DNA of 64,000 bases from an uncultured Dialister sp. (GTDB taxonomy: Bacteria; Bacillota; Negativicutes; Veillonellales; Dialisteraceae). Each line of letters begins with the position of its first letter. Position 1 is the stretch's first letter. The notes under the pieces were generated by a model. That model worked only from the letters and a program-made list of their open reading frames with translations, made no database searches and had not been told where the DNA came from. The translations under genes and the position numbers were made by a program. This document shows, one piece after another, positions 43,394 to 52,594 of the stretch. The stretch lies in contig OMVW01000001.1 in the NCBI GenBank assembly GCA_900314595.1, positions 62,001 through 126,000 of the forward strand. Reading direction: 5' to 3'.

Positions 43394-45022
43394 ATGACTA
43401 AAAAAATAATTCTGCTTCTGGCAGCCATAATTTTATATTTCTGTCCAGTAACGGGAGCGGCGGAGGAATCTATACGACTCGATCTTCAGTACCCTTACAG
43501 CCTGACTCCTGACGAAAAAGCAGAAGTTTATCCCGGAAGTACCCAGCTTCTTTATATTTCCATAGAAAATTTTAATAATCCTGTGAAAATTCCTGCGCAT
43601 ACTATTATTGATCTGCCTGAAGGTCTTTCTGCACGAAGTGGAAACGGCTGGGCTTTGGAAAATAAAGGTCGTCGGATTATTCTGGACAGACTTTTGCCGG
43701 CGAATTATGGTCAGGATTTTGAAGCGGTTCCTGTAGAATCATCCTCTGACATTTCTGCCGGTACGATTGCAGCCCATCTGGAGGGAACGGATTTCGAGGC
43801 AGCTGCAGAAACCCGGTTTGATATCGGCAATCCGGTGAAAGGGATGTCATCTGCCCCGGCCGCCAGGGAATCCTGGTACATTCAGGGAACAGCACTTCCG
43901 GTGGATGAATCGGGTAATGTTGACTCCCGTAAGACTGACGGGACTATTGTAGTTCCGGATGTAACACTGGAAAATATGAAAACCAGGCTGACAGGCGGTT
44001 CCGCTGCCGACTGGACTGCCCTGATTTCCAAACCGGTATCATATATTCTTCTTGACATGAGGAATCCACAAAAAGACCAGGTCAGTGTTCATTTCTGTGC
44101 CGAACTTGTGGACCGGGGGACCGGTCAGGCACGCACAGGTCTTATTTCTGCTTCCGGCGAAGAAAACCAGTCATTTGCGGATACCGAAAGCAATGCTACG
44201 GAATCCCAGTTTTATCTGAACGGGAATAAAATGCAGACGGTGGTGATTCCCCTTTATGCAGATCCTTTTTCGATTAATGAAGGAGATTATGGGCTGAAAA
44301 TCACATTGAGTGACGGTGATATGGATAAGGTTACGGAAATACCGCTGACCGTCATAAAAAGCAGGAATGTAGGAATTATTTCGCTGGGATTTGCTTTACT
44401 GTGCCTTCTGATTGTCATTCTTTCCTTCAAAAAAATTAGAATGGTCATTATCCGCATTGGAGCCCGCGGCGATATAGCAGTTGCTCTTTTTGCAGCCATG
44501 GCTTTTGGAAGTGTGGTTGTGCCAGTTACTTTAATAGGTGACTTCCTGCACGTGATTCTAGGGCCTTTTTCCGGTCTTGTGACGGGGCTTCTGAGCGGGA
44601 TTCTTCAATACCTGCTTTTGATTTCCCTTCTGGTACTGTTTCGCAAACCGGGGGTGGCAGGATTGTTCTACATCATTCGCTGGCTCCTTTCTGCAATCCT
44701 TTTTGGTCGGGTAACGCCGGTAGGTATTCTTCTATGTGCCATATCTGTTGTTGTCATAGAGGGAGTTCTGCAAATTGCCGGATTTTATAGAAAGTCGGAA
44801 ATTTCCTTTAGGTTTGGGCTGTTTATTTCTTTGATGATTGGCCTGTGTGATGCCGGCATTACTTTTATCAATATGCAGCAGCTTATGCTTTTTTACCGTA
44901 TGTACTATGCGGACTGGTTCGTTGCTTTATACATGATCATCAACGGTCTTGTTTATAGTACGATTGGAAGCTTACTGGGATTTAAAATGGGAAACCGCTT
45001 GAAGCAGGTGATGGGATCATGA
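43394..45022 (+). CDS. Membrane protein with N-terminal extracytoplasmic domain and ECF S-component-like C-terminus
   Basis: 542 aa. A signal peptide (about 1-22) precedes a roughly 310-residue polar, beta-rich region (YPGSTQLLYISIENFNNP, then IIDLPEGLSARSGN) that resembles immunoglobulin-like or DUF11-type beta-sandwich domains. A transmembrane segment is at about 330-350, then a compact bundle of about six helices (about 360-535) including LHVILGPFSGLVTGLLSGIL and LMIGLCDAGITFINMQQLML. That bundle has the size and Gly-rich character of an ECF S component. The next two genes encode fused A-A ATPases and a T protein, which supports an S-component role. The ligand is unknown. Its stop overlaps the next start. 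Confidence 0.65.
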   Translation: MTKKIILLLAAIILYFCPVTGAAEESIRLDLQYPYSLTPDEKAEVYPGSTQLLYISIENFNNPVKIPAHTIIDLPEGLSARSGNGWALENKGRRIILDRLLPANYGQDFEAVPVESSSDISAGTIAAHLEGTDFEAAAETRFDIGNPVKGMSSAPAARESWYIQGTALPVDESGNVDSRKTDGTIVVPDVTLENMKTRLTGGSAADWTALISKPVSYILLDMRNPQKDQVSVHFCAELVDRGTGQARTGLISASGEENQSFADTESNATESQFYLNGNKMQTVVIPLYADPFSINEGDYGLKITLSDGDMDKVTEIPLTVIKSRNVGIISLGFALLCLLIVILSFKKIRMVIIRIGARGDIAVALFAAMAFGSVVVPVTLIGDFLHVILGPFSGLVTGLLSGILQYLLLISLLVLFRKPGVAGLFYIIRWLLSAILFGRVTPVGILLCAISVVVIEGVLQIAGFYRKSEISFRFGLFISLMIGLCDAGITFINMQQLMLFYRMYYADWFVALYMIINGLVYSTIGSLLGFKMGNRLKQVMGS

Positions 45023-46674
45023 TAGTTGATATTCAGGATTTTTCCTGCCGCTACGAAACCAGAAAGGATCCCACGCTGTCTCATATCAGCTTTTCTGCAG
45101 CTGAAGGAGAGATGGTACTGATTGCCGGTCTTTCAGGGTGCGGTAAATCCACCCTGATTAAAGCTGTTACCGGCCTCCTTGACGGGGTAGAGACTGAAGG
45201 ACGCATTTATCTTAACGGTCAGGATGTGGGAAGTCTCAGCGCTGAAGATATCGGACTGACGGCGGGGACTGTCTACCAGACACCGGATGATCAGCTTTTT
45301 GCCATGACCATTGAGGATGAAGTTGGATTTGCTCTTGAAAACAGGGGAGAAAGCAAGGAAAAAATAAAATCTGAAGTCGGATATGCATTGGAAAAAGTTG
45401 GCCTTGGGGGAATGGAGAAAAAAAGCATCCATGCTCTATCAGGCGGCCAAAGGCAGCGCCTTGCTCTGGCGTCTATTCTTGTGACTCATCCGAAGCTGCT
45501 TATTCTGGATGAACCGGTCAGCCAGATGAATCCCAAGGGGGTTCAGGATTTTATCAGACTCCTTCTTGAACTGAACCGGAAAGATCATATGACTATCCTG
45601 ATGGTGGAACACAGGGTAAATGAACTGGCCCGCTGGTTTCCAAGGCTTTGTGTCATGCATGAAGGGCGCTTCATCTATGATGGGCCTGTTGAAGAAGCCT
45701 GGAACAGGATTGAAGATACAGAATCTTATGGCCTTCGGGAACCACAGACAGTCAAGCTCTGTAGAAAACTTGGTCTAAAGCCTGCAACCTCTGATCCTGT
45801 AAAACTGAATGCAATGATTAAAGTGGCCCGATTGCCTCTGATTGCCCATGTGCAAGAAAATATTTTGAGGCCCTCTGCTCCTGTTATTTTAGAGGGAAGA
45901 AATATCCATTATACTTATCCCGGAAGTGACAGGGAAACCCTGCACGGTCTTGACCTGACAATTCATCAGGGAACAATCAATGTGCTCATGGGATTTAATG
46001 GTGCCGGTAAATCAACACTTCTTGATGTTCTGGCAGGACTTGAACATCCAACATCCGGGCAGATTCTTTTCCGCGGAAGACCGGCAGAGCAGGAGAGAAG
46101 TCACGTGGGGCTTATGAGGCAGGAGGCAGATCTGATGCTTCTGGCGGATACGGTAGAAGAAGAGCTGACATGGAATAACAGGAATCTTTCTGAAGATGAA
46201 CTTGAAGGCCTTCTGGAACGGCTTCATGTCAGTCAGTACAGAAAAGATTTTCCTCTTGCACTTTCCAAGGGGCAGCGACTCCGTGTGGTATTAGGCGCAA
46301 TGCTGGCTAGAAAAGATAATGAACTGCTTCTTCTGGACGAACCGACCACGGGACAGGATCAGAAAAGTCTCCACGAAATAAAGGAGATGCTTTTATATGC
46401 CTCATCGGTCGGAAGGACCATATTTATCTGTACCCACGATATCGAACTGGCTTCAGAACTGGCGGATGAAGTATTTGTCATGAAGGAAGGAAATTTCATT
46501 GCACAAGGGCGCCCGCATGACATTTTCTCAAACCGGGAATTGATGGAGAAAAGCGGCCTTGCGCTTCCTCCGATGATTGAAGTATCTGAAAAAATTGGTA
46601 TAGAACCCTGTATTACCATTGAGGAGGTGATGAATCATGTCCTTCAGACAGACCTGGGAGGGCGGCAACGGTGA
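45019..46674 (+). CDS. Fused double ATPase of an ECF-type transporter (YkoD-like)
   Basis: 551 aa with two ABC ATPase domains in one chain. Domain 1: Walker A GLSGCGKST (about 35), signature ALSGGQRQRLALASIL, Walker B LLILDEPVSQMNP. Domain 2 (from about 290): Walker A GFNGAGKST, signature ALSKGQRLRVVLGAM (Gly replaced by Lys in LSGGQ), Walker B LLLLDEPTTGQD. TPDDQLFAMTIEDEVGFAL is the Q-loop pattern of ECF ATPases. It drives uptake with the T protein that follows. The ATGA overlap with the S-like gene shows tight coupling. Confidence 0.88.
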   Translation: MIVDIQDFSCRYETRKDPTLSHISFSAAEGEMVLIAGLSGCGKSTLIKAVTGLLDGVETEGRIYLNGQDVGSLSAEDIGLTAGTVYQTPDDQLFAMTIEDEVGFALENRGESKEKIKSEVGYALEKVGLGGMEKKSIHALSGGQRQRLALASILVTHPKLLILDEPVSQMNPKGVQDFIRLLLELNRKDHMTILMVEHRVNELARWFPRLCVMHEGRFIYDGPVEEAWNRIEDTESYGLREPQTVKLCRKLGLKPATSDPVKLNAMIKVARLPLIAHVQENILRPSAPVILEGRNIHYTYPGSDRETLHGLDLTIHQGTINVLMGFNGAGKSTLLDVLAGLEHPTSGQILFRGRPAEQERSHVGLMRQEADLMLLADTVEEELTWNNRNLSEDELEGLLERLHVSQYRKDFPLALSKGQRLRVVLGAMLARKDNELLLLDEPTTGQDQKSLHEIKEMLLYASSVGRTIFICTHDIELASELADEVFVMKEGNFIAQGRPHDIFSNRELMEKSGLALPPMIEVSEKIGIEPCITIEEVMNHVLQTDLGGRQR

Positions 46675-47509
46675 TTCTTTTATTTCCACGCTGGATGGCA
46701 GGACAAAATTGTCGGTTCTTTTCCTCTATGCCATCCTGATGGTTGTTGTGGATAATGCGAGAACTTTGTTTATCCTGTTTACACTGACCCTGATATTTCA
46801 CTTTCTTGGAAGGACGCCGGTTCATCGCTGGAAGGTTCTTTGTATCTTCCTGTTAATGGGCCTATGGGGTTCGATTTCCAGTCAGGCTCTGTTCTTTGCC
46901 CAAAATCCCAGGACACCTCTCTTTATGCTGATATCTCCGGATTTTCCGCTTCTAGGTGCATTGACCAAAGGACTCTACATTTATAAAGAGGGAATCATTT
47001 ACGGAGCTATTCAGGGAATGCGTACTGTTTCCATGATTTCCCTGGGGCTCCTGGTCTGCTGGACAAGTGATCCCAGAAACCTTTTGAAAGCTCTCCGTGA
47101 ATGGCATTTGTCGCCACAGGCATCTTTTATGCTTGTCACGGCTATCCGTTTTTTCCCAATTTTAGCAGCAGAAGCGGGGGAAGTCATGACGACTCTGCAG
47201 CTTCGGAGCGGTTCTTTACAGGGAAGGCACCAGATTTTGCGTCATGTACCCTATATGCTTAAACCACTGCTGGCAAGGTGCCTGAGAAGATCGCAGACAC
47301 TTTCTCTTTCTGTAACAAGCAGGGGACTATTTCTGGCTAAAGAGCAGAAAGGGGAACTTTGGCGATGGAAGGAAAAATATGCCTGTCTTATTCTGCTTTT
47401 ATTTACATTTTTTGCAGGTACTGGCAAGCTATTGTACGGTTTATCCCAAAAGGGCATTTATATAGGGGCATTTCGATTCATTTATGACTTGGCGAAGCTA
47501 TATCTATGA
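46637..47509 (+). CDS. ECF transporter T component (EcfT/CbiQ-like)
   Basis: 290 aa, with AGGAGGTG (46622-46628) before the ATG; it overlaps the ATPase gene by 38 bp in another frame. Several membrane helices are followed by the coupling-helix region typical of EcfT: LLKALREWHLSPQASFMLVT, AIRFFPILAAEAGEVMTTLQ and PLLARCLRRSQTLSLSV with SRGLF. The first ARG motif of canonical EcfT is replaced by LRSG and the second by SRG, so this is a diverged member. It links the ATPases to the S-like protein. Confidence 0.82.
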   Translation: MSFRQTWEGGNGDSFISTLDGRTKLSVLFLYAILMVVVDNARTLFILFTLTLIFHFLGRTPVHRWKVLCIFLLMGLWGSISSQALFFAQNPRTPLFMLISPDFPLLGALTKGLYIYKEGIIYGAIQGMRTVSMISLGLLVCWTSDPRNLLKALREWHLSPQASFMLVTAIRFFPILAAEAGEVMTTLQLRSGSLQGRHQILRHVPYMLKPLLARCLRRSQTLSLSVTSRGLFLAKEQKGELWRWKEKYACLILLLFTFFAGTGKLLYGLSQKGIYIGAFRFIYDLAKLYL

Positions 47510-48921
47510 AAACTTTGAAGACTTGGATTATATTCATCATGATGGGGGCGACCTGGGGGATTCTGTTCTGGCTTACCGGCAGTAAGACACCCTGGATGAT
47601 ATTCACAACGCAGGATAAAGATTCCGGAATTGTTGTCAGTCTGGGCGATATGGCAGGACGGAATTATGATCGTATGGGATTTGACGGTGGTCAGATTCTC
47701 TATGTTAAAACGGATGGAAGCTGGCTTGTGGGTACGGCAAATGGGGAGTTGCGCCATATTTCTAAAGATGGCAGTGAACTTTGGAACCACTCCGTTGGCA
47801 GTGGTCTCATACGTTCTATTGTTATGAGCCCTGATCAAAAAACCGTATATGCCGGTGAGAAGAGTCCGGATGGCTATCTTTATGCTATCAGTGTAAAATC
47901 AGGTGATGTACTCTGGAAATATAGAAGTTATGATGTAATCGGCGGTGAGCCTGATATTCGGGCAGATCCGCAGGTTATTCACATATCAATTGATCGGAAT
48001 GGGAATATATATGCAGCGGCTTATCGATTTACCGTAAATCCAAATGGCCAGCGGTCTTATATCAGTCGTATTCTTTCATTTGATAAAAAAGGAAAGATTC
48101 GTTGGAAATTTCCTGAAAACAAGAATATGGATGCCTGGGTAAACTGGGGAGATATATCCGACCATGCAGGGCGATATGCATTTGGAACAGCTAATTATGA
48201 TAAATCTAAAATTGAGAATTTGGAGTATAATAAAAATATATATGTTTTAGATTATAAGGATGGCAGCCTGATCCATGAGGAGGGAATACCTAAAGCTGAA
48301 CGTTTTTTATCGGTTACTATGAGGAATGGACCATCTTATTCTCCTGATGGTAAATACCTTGTCACCATTGTCAGCGATGGCAGAGGTATGCTGTTCGATG
48401 CTGATGGGCATCTGCTTTGGACAAGAACTATGGCGAAAGCAAAAGAAGTGAATGGGACCTGGTTTTTTGCAGCTGGAAGAGATGCTTTGTTTTCAAATGA
48501 AGGAATCCTCTTTGGGACTATCAACACCTTTAGCCGGGATAACTGGCAGACGCCTGCTCCAGTCATTCATCCTTCCAGTAACAGTCTTTTCCTCTTTGAT
48601 AGGGATGGAAATTATAAATTTAAATATACCGCGAAAGCGGAAATCGAGGAGATAGCTCCGGCTTCGGGTATAGCGGCACTGGCTATAGGCAGAAATGTAC
48701 GAAACCATAATTACAAGGCGCATGGGGCAGAAATTATTAATCTTAAGGACGGATCAGAACTTAATTTTTATCATACTCAAGGGCCGCTTCAGAGTATTGC
48801 CATATCGGATGACGGACGATGGGTGGCTGGGATCGAAGTTCCGGCTGTAACGCCGGAAGGGAGCCTTCTTGGGGCATATCGTCTTCATTTATGGGATAGA
48901 TTTGAAAGCAGTAAACTATGA
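47506..48921 (+). CDS. Membrane-anchored PQQ-like beta-propeller protein
   Basis: 471 aa. An N-terminal hydrophobic anchor (about 5-25) puts the rest outside the membrane. Repeated blade-like segments are seen, such as GTANGELRHISKDGSELWNH, GYLYAISVKSGDVLWKYRS and RILSFDKKGKIRWKFPEN; the GxxLW motif marks PQQ/WD-like propellers. YSPDGKYLVTIVSDGRGMLF and SPASGIAALAIG-like strands continue the pattern. No enzymatic motif was identified. It overlaps the T-component stop (ATGA), so it belongs to the transporter operon; a role in ligand capture or scaffolding is inference. Confidence 0.78.
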   Translation: MKTLKTWIIFIMMGATWGILFWLTGSKTPWMIFTTQDKDSGIVVSLGDMAGRNYDRMGFDGGQILYVKTDGSWLVGTANGELRHISKDGSELWNHSVGSGLIRSIVMSPDQKTVYAGEKSPDGYLYAISVKSGDVLWKYRSYDVIGGEPDIRADPQVIHISIDRNGNIYAAAYRFTVNPNGQRSYISRILSFDKKGKIRWKFPENKNMDAWVNWGDISDHAGRYAFGTANYDKSKIENLEYNKNIYVLDYKDGSLIHEEGIPKAERFLSVTMRNGPSYSPDGKYLVTIVSDGRGMLFDADGHLLWTRTMAKAKEVNGTWFFAAGRDALFSNEGILFGTINTFSRDNWQTPAPVIHPSSNSLFLFDRDGNYKFKYTAKAEIEEIAPASGIAALAIGRNVRNHNYKAHGAEIINLKDGSELNFYHTQGPLQSIAISDDGRWVAGIEVPAVTPEGSLLGAYRLHLWDRFESSKL

Positions 48922-48942
48922 TTTGAATGGGAAGTGCTTTTG

Positions 48943-50688
48943 ATGATTAAACGTTTTATGCGGTATTACAAACCATACATGACCATATTGATTGGTGTCA
49001 TTATCGGTACTTTTGTAATGGCCGGTCTGGATCTGATTTTTCCTATTGTAGTCAGAAATTTGATTAACGAAGTGCTGCCGGTGAAAGATATGCACAGGCT
49101 TCTGATGGGTTCTGCCGCTCTTCTGGTGCTTTATATTATCAATTTCCTTGTCCAGTATTATGTTCAGTATTACGGACATGTCATGAGCGCGTCTATTGAA
49201 CATGACATGCGGCGTGATCTTTTCCGGCACATTGAAAGTTTGTCATTCCATTATTTTGATAATGAAAAGACAGGACAGCTTTTATCTCGTATTACCAGTG
49301 ATATTACGGAAATAAGTGAATTGTCATTCAGAGGTCCTAATGATGTGCTCCTGTGCGGGGTCATTATGGCTGGTACGCTGGTTGTGATGATTTTAATGAA
49401 CTGGCAACTGGCTCTGTTGATTGGCGCTCTACTTGTTGCAAAAGCATTCCATACAGTTTCCATTAATAAAAAAATGAAAGGTGCTTTTCGAAAGAACAGG
49501 GCTGTGGCCGGTGAAGTGGCCGCAAGGGCTGAGGAAAGTCTGTCCGGTATCCGTCTTGTAAAAGCCTTTGCGGAAGAAGATTTTGAATTGGCCCGTTTTG
49601 AGGAGAAGAGCAGGGATTTAAGGAATACGAAATTCCATTCTTACAAACTGGTAGGTTATTTTTCCGGAAGCATTAATTTCTTTACGAATTTCATCAACGT
49701 AGTTGTTATTCTGGCGGGTGGCTGGATGATTACGAATGAGGAACTTATGCTTTCCGACTTCGTGGCATTCCTCCTTTATGTGAACATCTTTATGCGGCCT
49801 GTATTCCGCCTCACTATTCTGGCAGAAGTATATCAGCGCGGGATGGCCGGCTTCCATCGTTTTGAAGAAATCATGCATACGGAACCTTCCATTAAAGATC
49901 CGGTGAAACCTCTTTTGCTTGATACTGTGAAAGGGGACATCGGTTTCCATGACCTGTCTTTCGGTTATGATCCGGGAAATCTTATTCTCCACCATCTTGA
50001 TTTTGATATTCCTGCCGGTAAAACGGTAGCCTTTGTCGGTGAGACCGGGGCGGGGAAGAGCACACTGGTAAGTCTCCTGCTTCGTTTCTATGAACCCAGT
50101 GAAGGGTCCATTACGCTGGACAGTCATGATTTGACACAGTTTAATCAGCAGGATCTTCGTCGGAAAATAGGAATTGTGCAGCAGGATGTATTCCTTTTTG
50201 GCGATACTATTGCTGAAAATATAGCTTATGGCAGGGAAGGAGCATCGGAAGAGGAAATCCGGCGTGCTGCAAAACTGGCAGCAGCGGATGATTTTATCGG
50301 TGCTCTGCCGCATGGTTATCAGACAAAGGTAGGAGAAAGAGGTGTCAAACTTTCCGGAGGGCAGAAACAGAGAATTGCCATAGCTCGTGTGTTCCTTAAG
50401 AATCCACCGGTTGTTATTTTTGATGAAGCGACTTCCGCTCTGGATACACAAACGGAGAAAGTCGTACAAAACACTTTGGACAAATTGGCCAAAGACAGAA
50501 CTACCATTATCATAGCGCACAGGTTGTCTACGGTTAGAAATGCAGATTGCATTTACGTATTGGATCATGGTCATCTGATCGAAGCCGGTAACCACGATCA
50601 GTTGATGCTTAAGAAAGGGAAATATTTCGAGCTTTATGAAGCTCAGAAAAAGAAAAAGAATTCCAATGCCGGCGAAGCGGAAAATTGA
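48943..50688 (+). CDS. ABC transporter, fused permease-ATPase exporter (MsbA/LmrA type)
   Basis: 581 aa from ATG 48943, 8 bases after GGGAAG. Six membrane helices fill about 1-300, then an ATPase domain: Walker A GETGAGKST, Q-loop GIVQQDVFLFGDTIAENIAY, signature KLSGGQKQRIAIARVF, Walker B VVIFDEATSALDT and switch IIAHRLSTV. It works as a homodimer or with a partner half-transporter; none is adjacent. It follows the propeller gene by 21 bp and ends the operon at a strong terminator. The exported substrate is unknown. Confidence 0.9.
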   Translation: MIKRFMRYYKPYMTILIGVIIGTFVMAGLDLIFPIVVRNLINEVLPVKDMHRLLMGSAALLVLYIINFLVQYYVQYYGHVMSASIEHDMRRDLFRHIESLSFHYFDNEKTGQLLSRITSDITEISELSFRGPNDVLLCGVIMAGTLVVMILMNWQLALLIGALLVAKAFHTVSINKKMKGAFRKNRAVAGEVAARAEESLSGIRLVKAFAEEDFELARFEEKSRDLRNTKFHSYKLVGYFSGSINFFTNFINVVVILAGGWMITNEELMLSDFVAFLLYVNIFMRPVFRLTILAEVYQRGMAGFHRFEEIMHTEPSIKDPVKPLLLDTVKGDIGFHDLSFGYDPGNLILHHLDFDIPAGKTVAFVGETGAGKSTLVSLLLRFYEPSEGSITLDSHDLTQFNQQDLRRKIGIVQQDVFLFGDTIAENIAYGREGASEEEIRRAAKLAAADDFIGALPHGYQTKVGERGVKLSGGQKQRIAIARVFLKNPPVVIFDEATSALDTQTEKVVQNTLDKLAKDRTTIIIAHRLSTVRNADCIYVLDHGHLIEAGNHDQLMLKKGKYFELYEAQKKKKNSNAGEAEN

Positions 50689-50698
50689 AGGAAACTAT

Positions 50699-50729
50699 AA
50701 AACAGGATTCTCTATCGAATCCTGTTTTT
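50699..50729 (+). terminator. Intrinsic terminator at the end of the chelatase/transporter block
   Basis: AAAACAGGATTC and GAATCCTGTTTT form a 12-bp perfect stem around TCTATC, followed by T. Confidence 0.88.
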
Positions 50730-50758
50730 ATTTATCAGCCCAAACACTAACATAAAAA

Positions 50759-50767
50759 TGATATAAT
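50759..50767 (+). promoter_or_regulatory. Extended -10 promoter of the phosphohexomutase gene
   Basis: TGATATAAT lies 34 bp before the start codon; no good -35. Confidence 0.55.
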
Positions 50768-50801
50768 AACTATATATTTCTTAATTAATGAGAGGTGCAA
50801 C

Positions 50802-52451
50802 ATGAATTATCTGGAAAAATATCATGACTGGATGACCTGGGCTGATAATCATACAAAGAAAGAACTTTCTTCGCTTTCCGATGAGAAAGAAATTGAAGAT
50901 CGTTTCTATAAGGACCTGGAGTTTGGCACTGCCGGGCTTCGGGGCATTATGGGGGCTGGTAGTAACCGTATGAACCGATACACTGTAGCAAAAGCCTCCA
51001 AAGGGTTTTCTGATTATTTGAAAGCTCTTTATCCGTCTGATCTGGATAGAGGCGTAGTTATTGCCTATGATTCTCGATTACATTCTGATGAATTTGCCAG
51101 GGAAGCTGCTGATGTATTGACTGCTTCCGGTATTCCGGTGAAACTTTTTAATGAACTTGAACCAATTCCGGTACTTTCCTTTTCCATCAGGCATTTTCAT
51201 GCTCTTGGAGGTATCGTTATAACAGCCAGCCATAATCCTGCCGAATATAACGGTTATAAAGTTTATGGGGCGGATGGCGGCCAATTGGTCCCGGATAAGG
51301 CCGATATACTGACCAGGTATGTAGAACGAATTACAGATTTATCATCAATTGATGACCGGGGCAATGAAAAACTGCTAACCCTTCTTGGGCATCTGACAGT
51401 ACAGTGCTTTATTGATACAATTTTTAAGGAATCTTACTATAAAGGAAATCCGTCGGATCTTTCTATCGTTTATACTCCTCTTCACGGAAGTGGGAACAAG
51501 CCGGTCCGCTATATTCTTGCGAAGGCTGGATTTGTTGATGTTCACATTGTCCCGGAACAAGAAAAACCGGATGGGACATTTCCGACGGTTGCGGCTCCAA
51601 ATCCGGAAAATGAAGATGCACTGGCCATGGGTATAAAACTGGCCGGGAAGGTTAATGCCGATATCGTTATAGGAACTGATCCTGATAGTGATCGTATAGG
51701 GGCTGCCGTCAGGAGCGGAGATAAATATGTCCTGATTACTGGAAATCAGATGGGTGCCCTGCTTGTTTATTTTATACTTTCTACCAGAAAAGACCAACTT
51801 ACACCCACTTCCACTCTGGTGAAAACTGTAGTTACAGGGGAGCTTGGTGCAGACATTGCCAGAAGTTTCAACGTTCAGGTGGTAGAAACTCTGACCGGAT
51901 TTAAATATATCGGAGAAAAAATCAGTCAGTGGGCAGATGATATAAATCATGATTTTGTTATGGGATATGAAGAAAGTTACGGTTACCTCGTAGGTACCCA
52001 TGCCCAGGATAAAGATGCAGTTGTATCCGCAATGCTGATTTGTGAAATGGCTGCTTATTTCAAGAAACAGGGCAAAACACTGGTTGATGTGCTTGGAGAA
52101 CTCTACAAACAGTTTGGTTATTACTATGACAGGAGTGTTTCTTATACTCTGAAAGGAAAAACTGGACAAGAGAAAATTCAGTCTATTATGAAATCTCTGA
52201 GAAAGCTTAATGCAGAAAAGTTGATTCCTGATATAGCAGAAACTCTGGATTTTGAAAAAGGGATTGATAATCTTCCTAAAGAAAATGTAATGAAATACAA
52301 GCTGCATTCCGGTGGATGGATGGCGGTCCGGCCCAGTGGTACAGAGCCCAAAATCAAATTTTATTACTCTCTAAAGGGAAATAATGAAGAGGAAGCGGTG
52401 AAACTTTTCCATACTTATAAAACAGTTTGGGAAAAAGAATTTTCACTTTAA
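50802..52451 (+). CDS. Phosphoglucomutase / phosphomannomutase (PgcA type)
   Basis: 549 aa, the length of the long Firmicute alpha-phosphoglucomutases. The active-site phosphoserine loop is TASHNPAEYNGYK (Ser143), the Mg2+ site GTDPDSDRIG, the sugar-specificity loop GYEESYGYL and the phosphate-binding end RPSGTEPKIKFY. It interconverts glucose 1- and 6-phosphate, feeding cell-surface sugar nucleotide synthesis. AGGTG precedes the ATG. The gene is monocistronic, with its own promoter and terminator. Confidence 0.92.
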   Translation: MNYLEKYHDWMTWADNHTKKELSSLSDEKEIEDRFYKDLEFGTAGLRGIMGAGSNRMNRYTVAKASKGFSDYLKALYPSDLDRGVVIAYDSRLHSDEFAREAADVLTASGIPVKLFNELEPIPVLSFSIRHFHALGGIVITASHNPAEYNGYKVYGADGGQLVPDKADILTRYVERITDLSSIDDRGNEKLLTLLGHLTVQCFIDTIFKESYYKGNPSDLSIVYTPLHGSGNKPVRYILAKAGFVDVHIVPEQEKPDGTFPTVAAPNPENEDALAMGIKLAGKVNADIVIGTDPDSDRIGAAVRSGDKYVLITGNQMGALLVYFILSTRKDQLTPTSTLVKTVVTGELGADIARSFNVQVVETLTGFKYIGEKISQWADDINHDFVMGYEESYGYLVGTHAQDKDAVVSAMLICEMAAYFKKQGKTLVDVLGELYKQFGYYYDRSVSYTLKGKTGQEKIQSIMKSLRKLNAEKLIPDIAETLDFEKGIDNLPKENVMKYKLHSGGWMAVRPSGTEPKIKFYYSLKGNNEEEAVKLFHTYKTVWEKEFSL

Positions 52452-52474
52452 TAGTCATGTTAATAGTCGTGTGG

Positions 52475-52503
52475 AAAAACCGCATATAATTGTGCGGTTT
52501 TTT
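52475..52503 (+). terminator. Intrinsic terminator of the phosphohexomutase gene
   Basis: AAAAACCGCA and TGCGGTTTTT form a 10-bp stem, followed by T. A 12-bp imperfect tandem duplication (52448-52471) sits between the stop codon and this hairpin. Confidence 0.82.
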
Positions 52504-52536
52504 CTGATGGATTTATGCAGGTTATACGGTAATTCA

Positions 52537-52565
52537 TTGACTAAACTGTATATTTATGCTAATAT
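52537..52565 (+). promoter_or_regulatory. Promoter of the amino acid ABC transporter genes
   Basis: TTGACT (52537-52542) and TAATAT (52560-52565) with a 17 bp spacer, 29 bp before the start. Confidence 0.65.
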
Positions 52566-52594
52566 TTTGAATAAATAGAAGGGTGTGAGATGAA

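Noticed and set aside
52448..52471. 12-bp imperfect tandem duplication after the phosphohexomutase stop
   Set aside because: Likely a simple slippage duplication in a 3' untranslated region; no sign of function.
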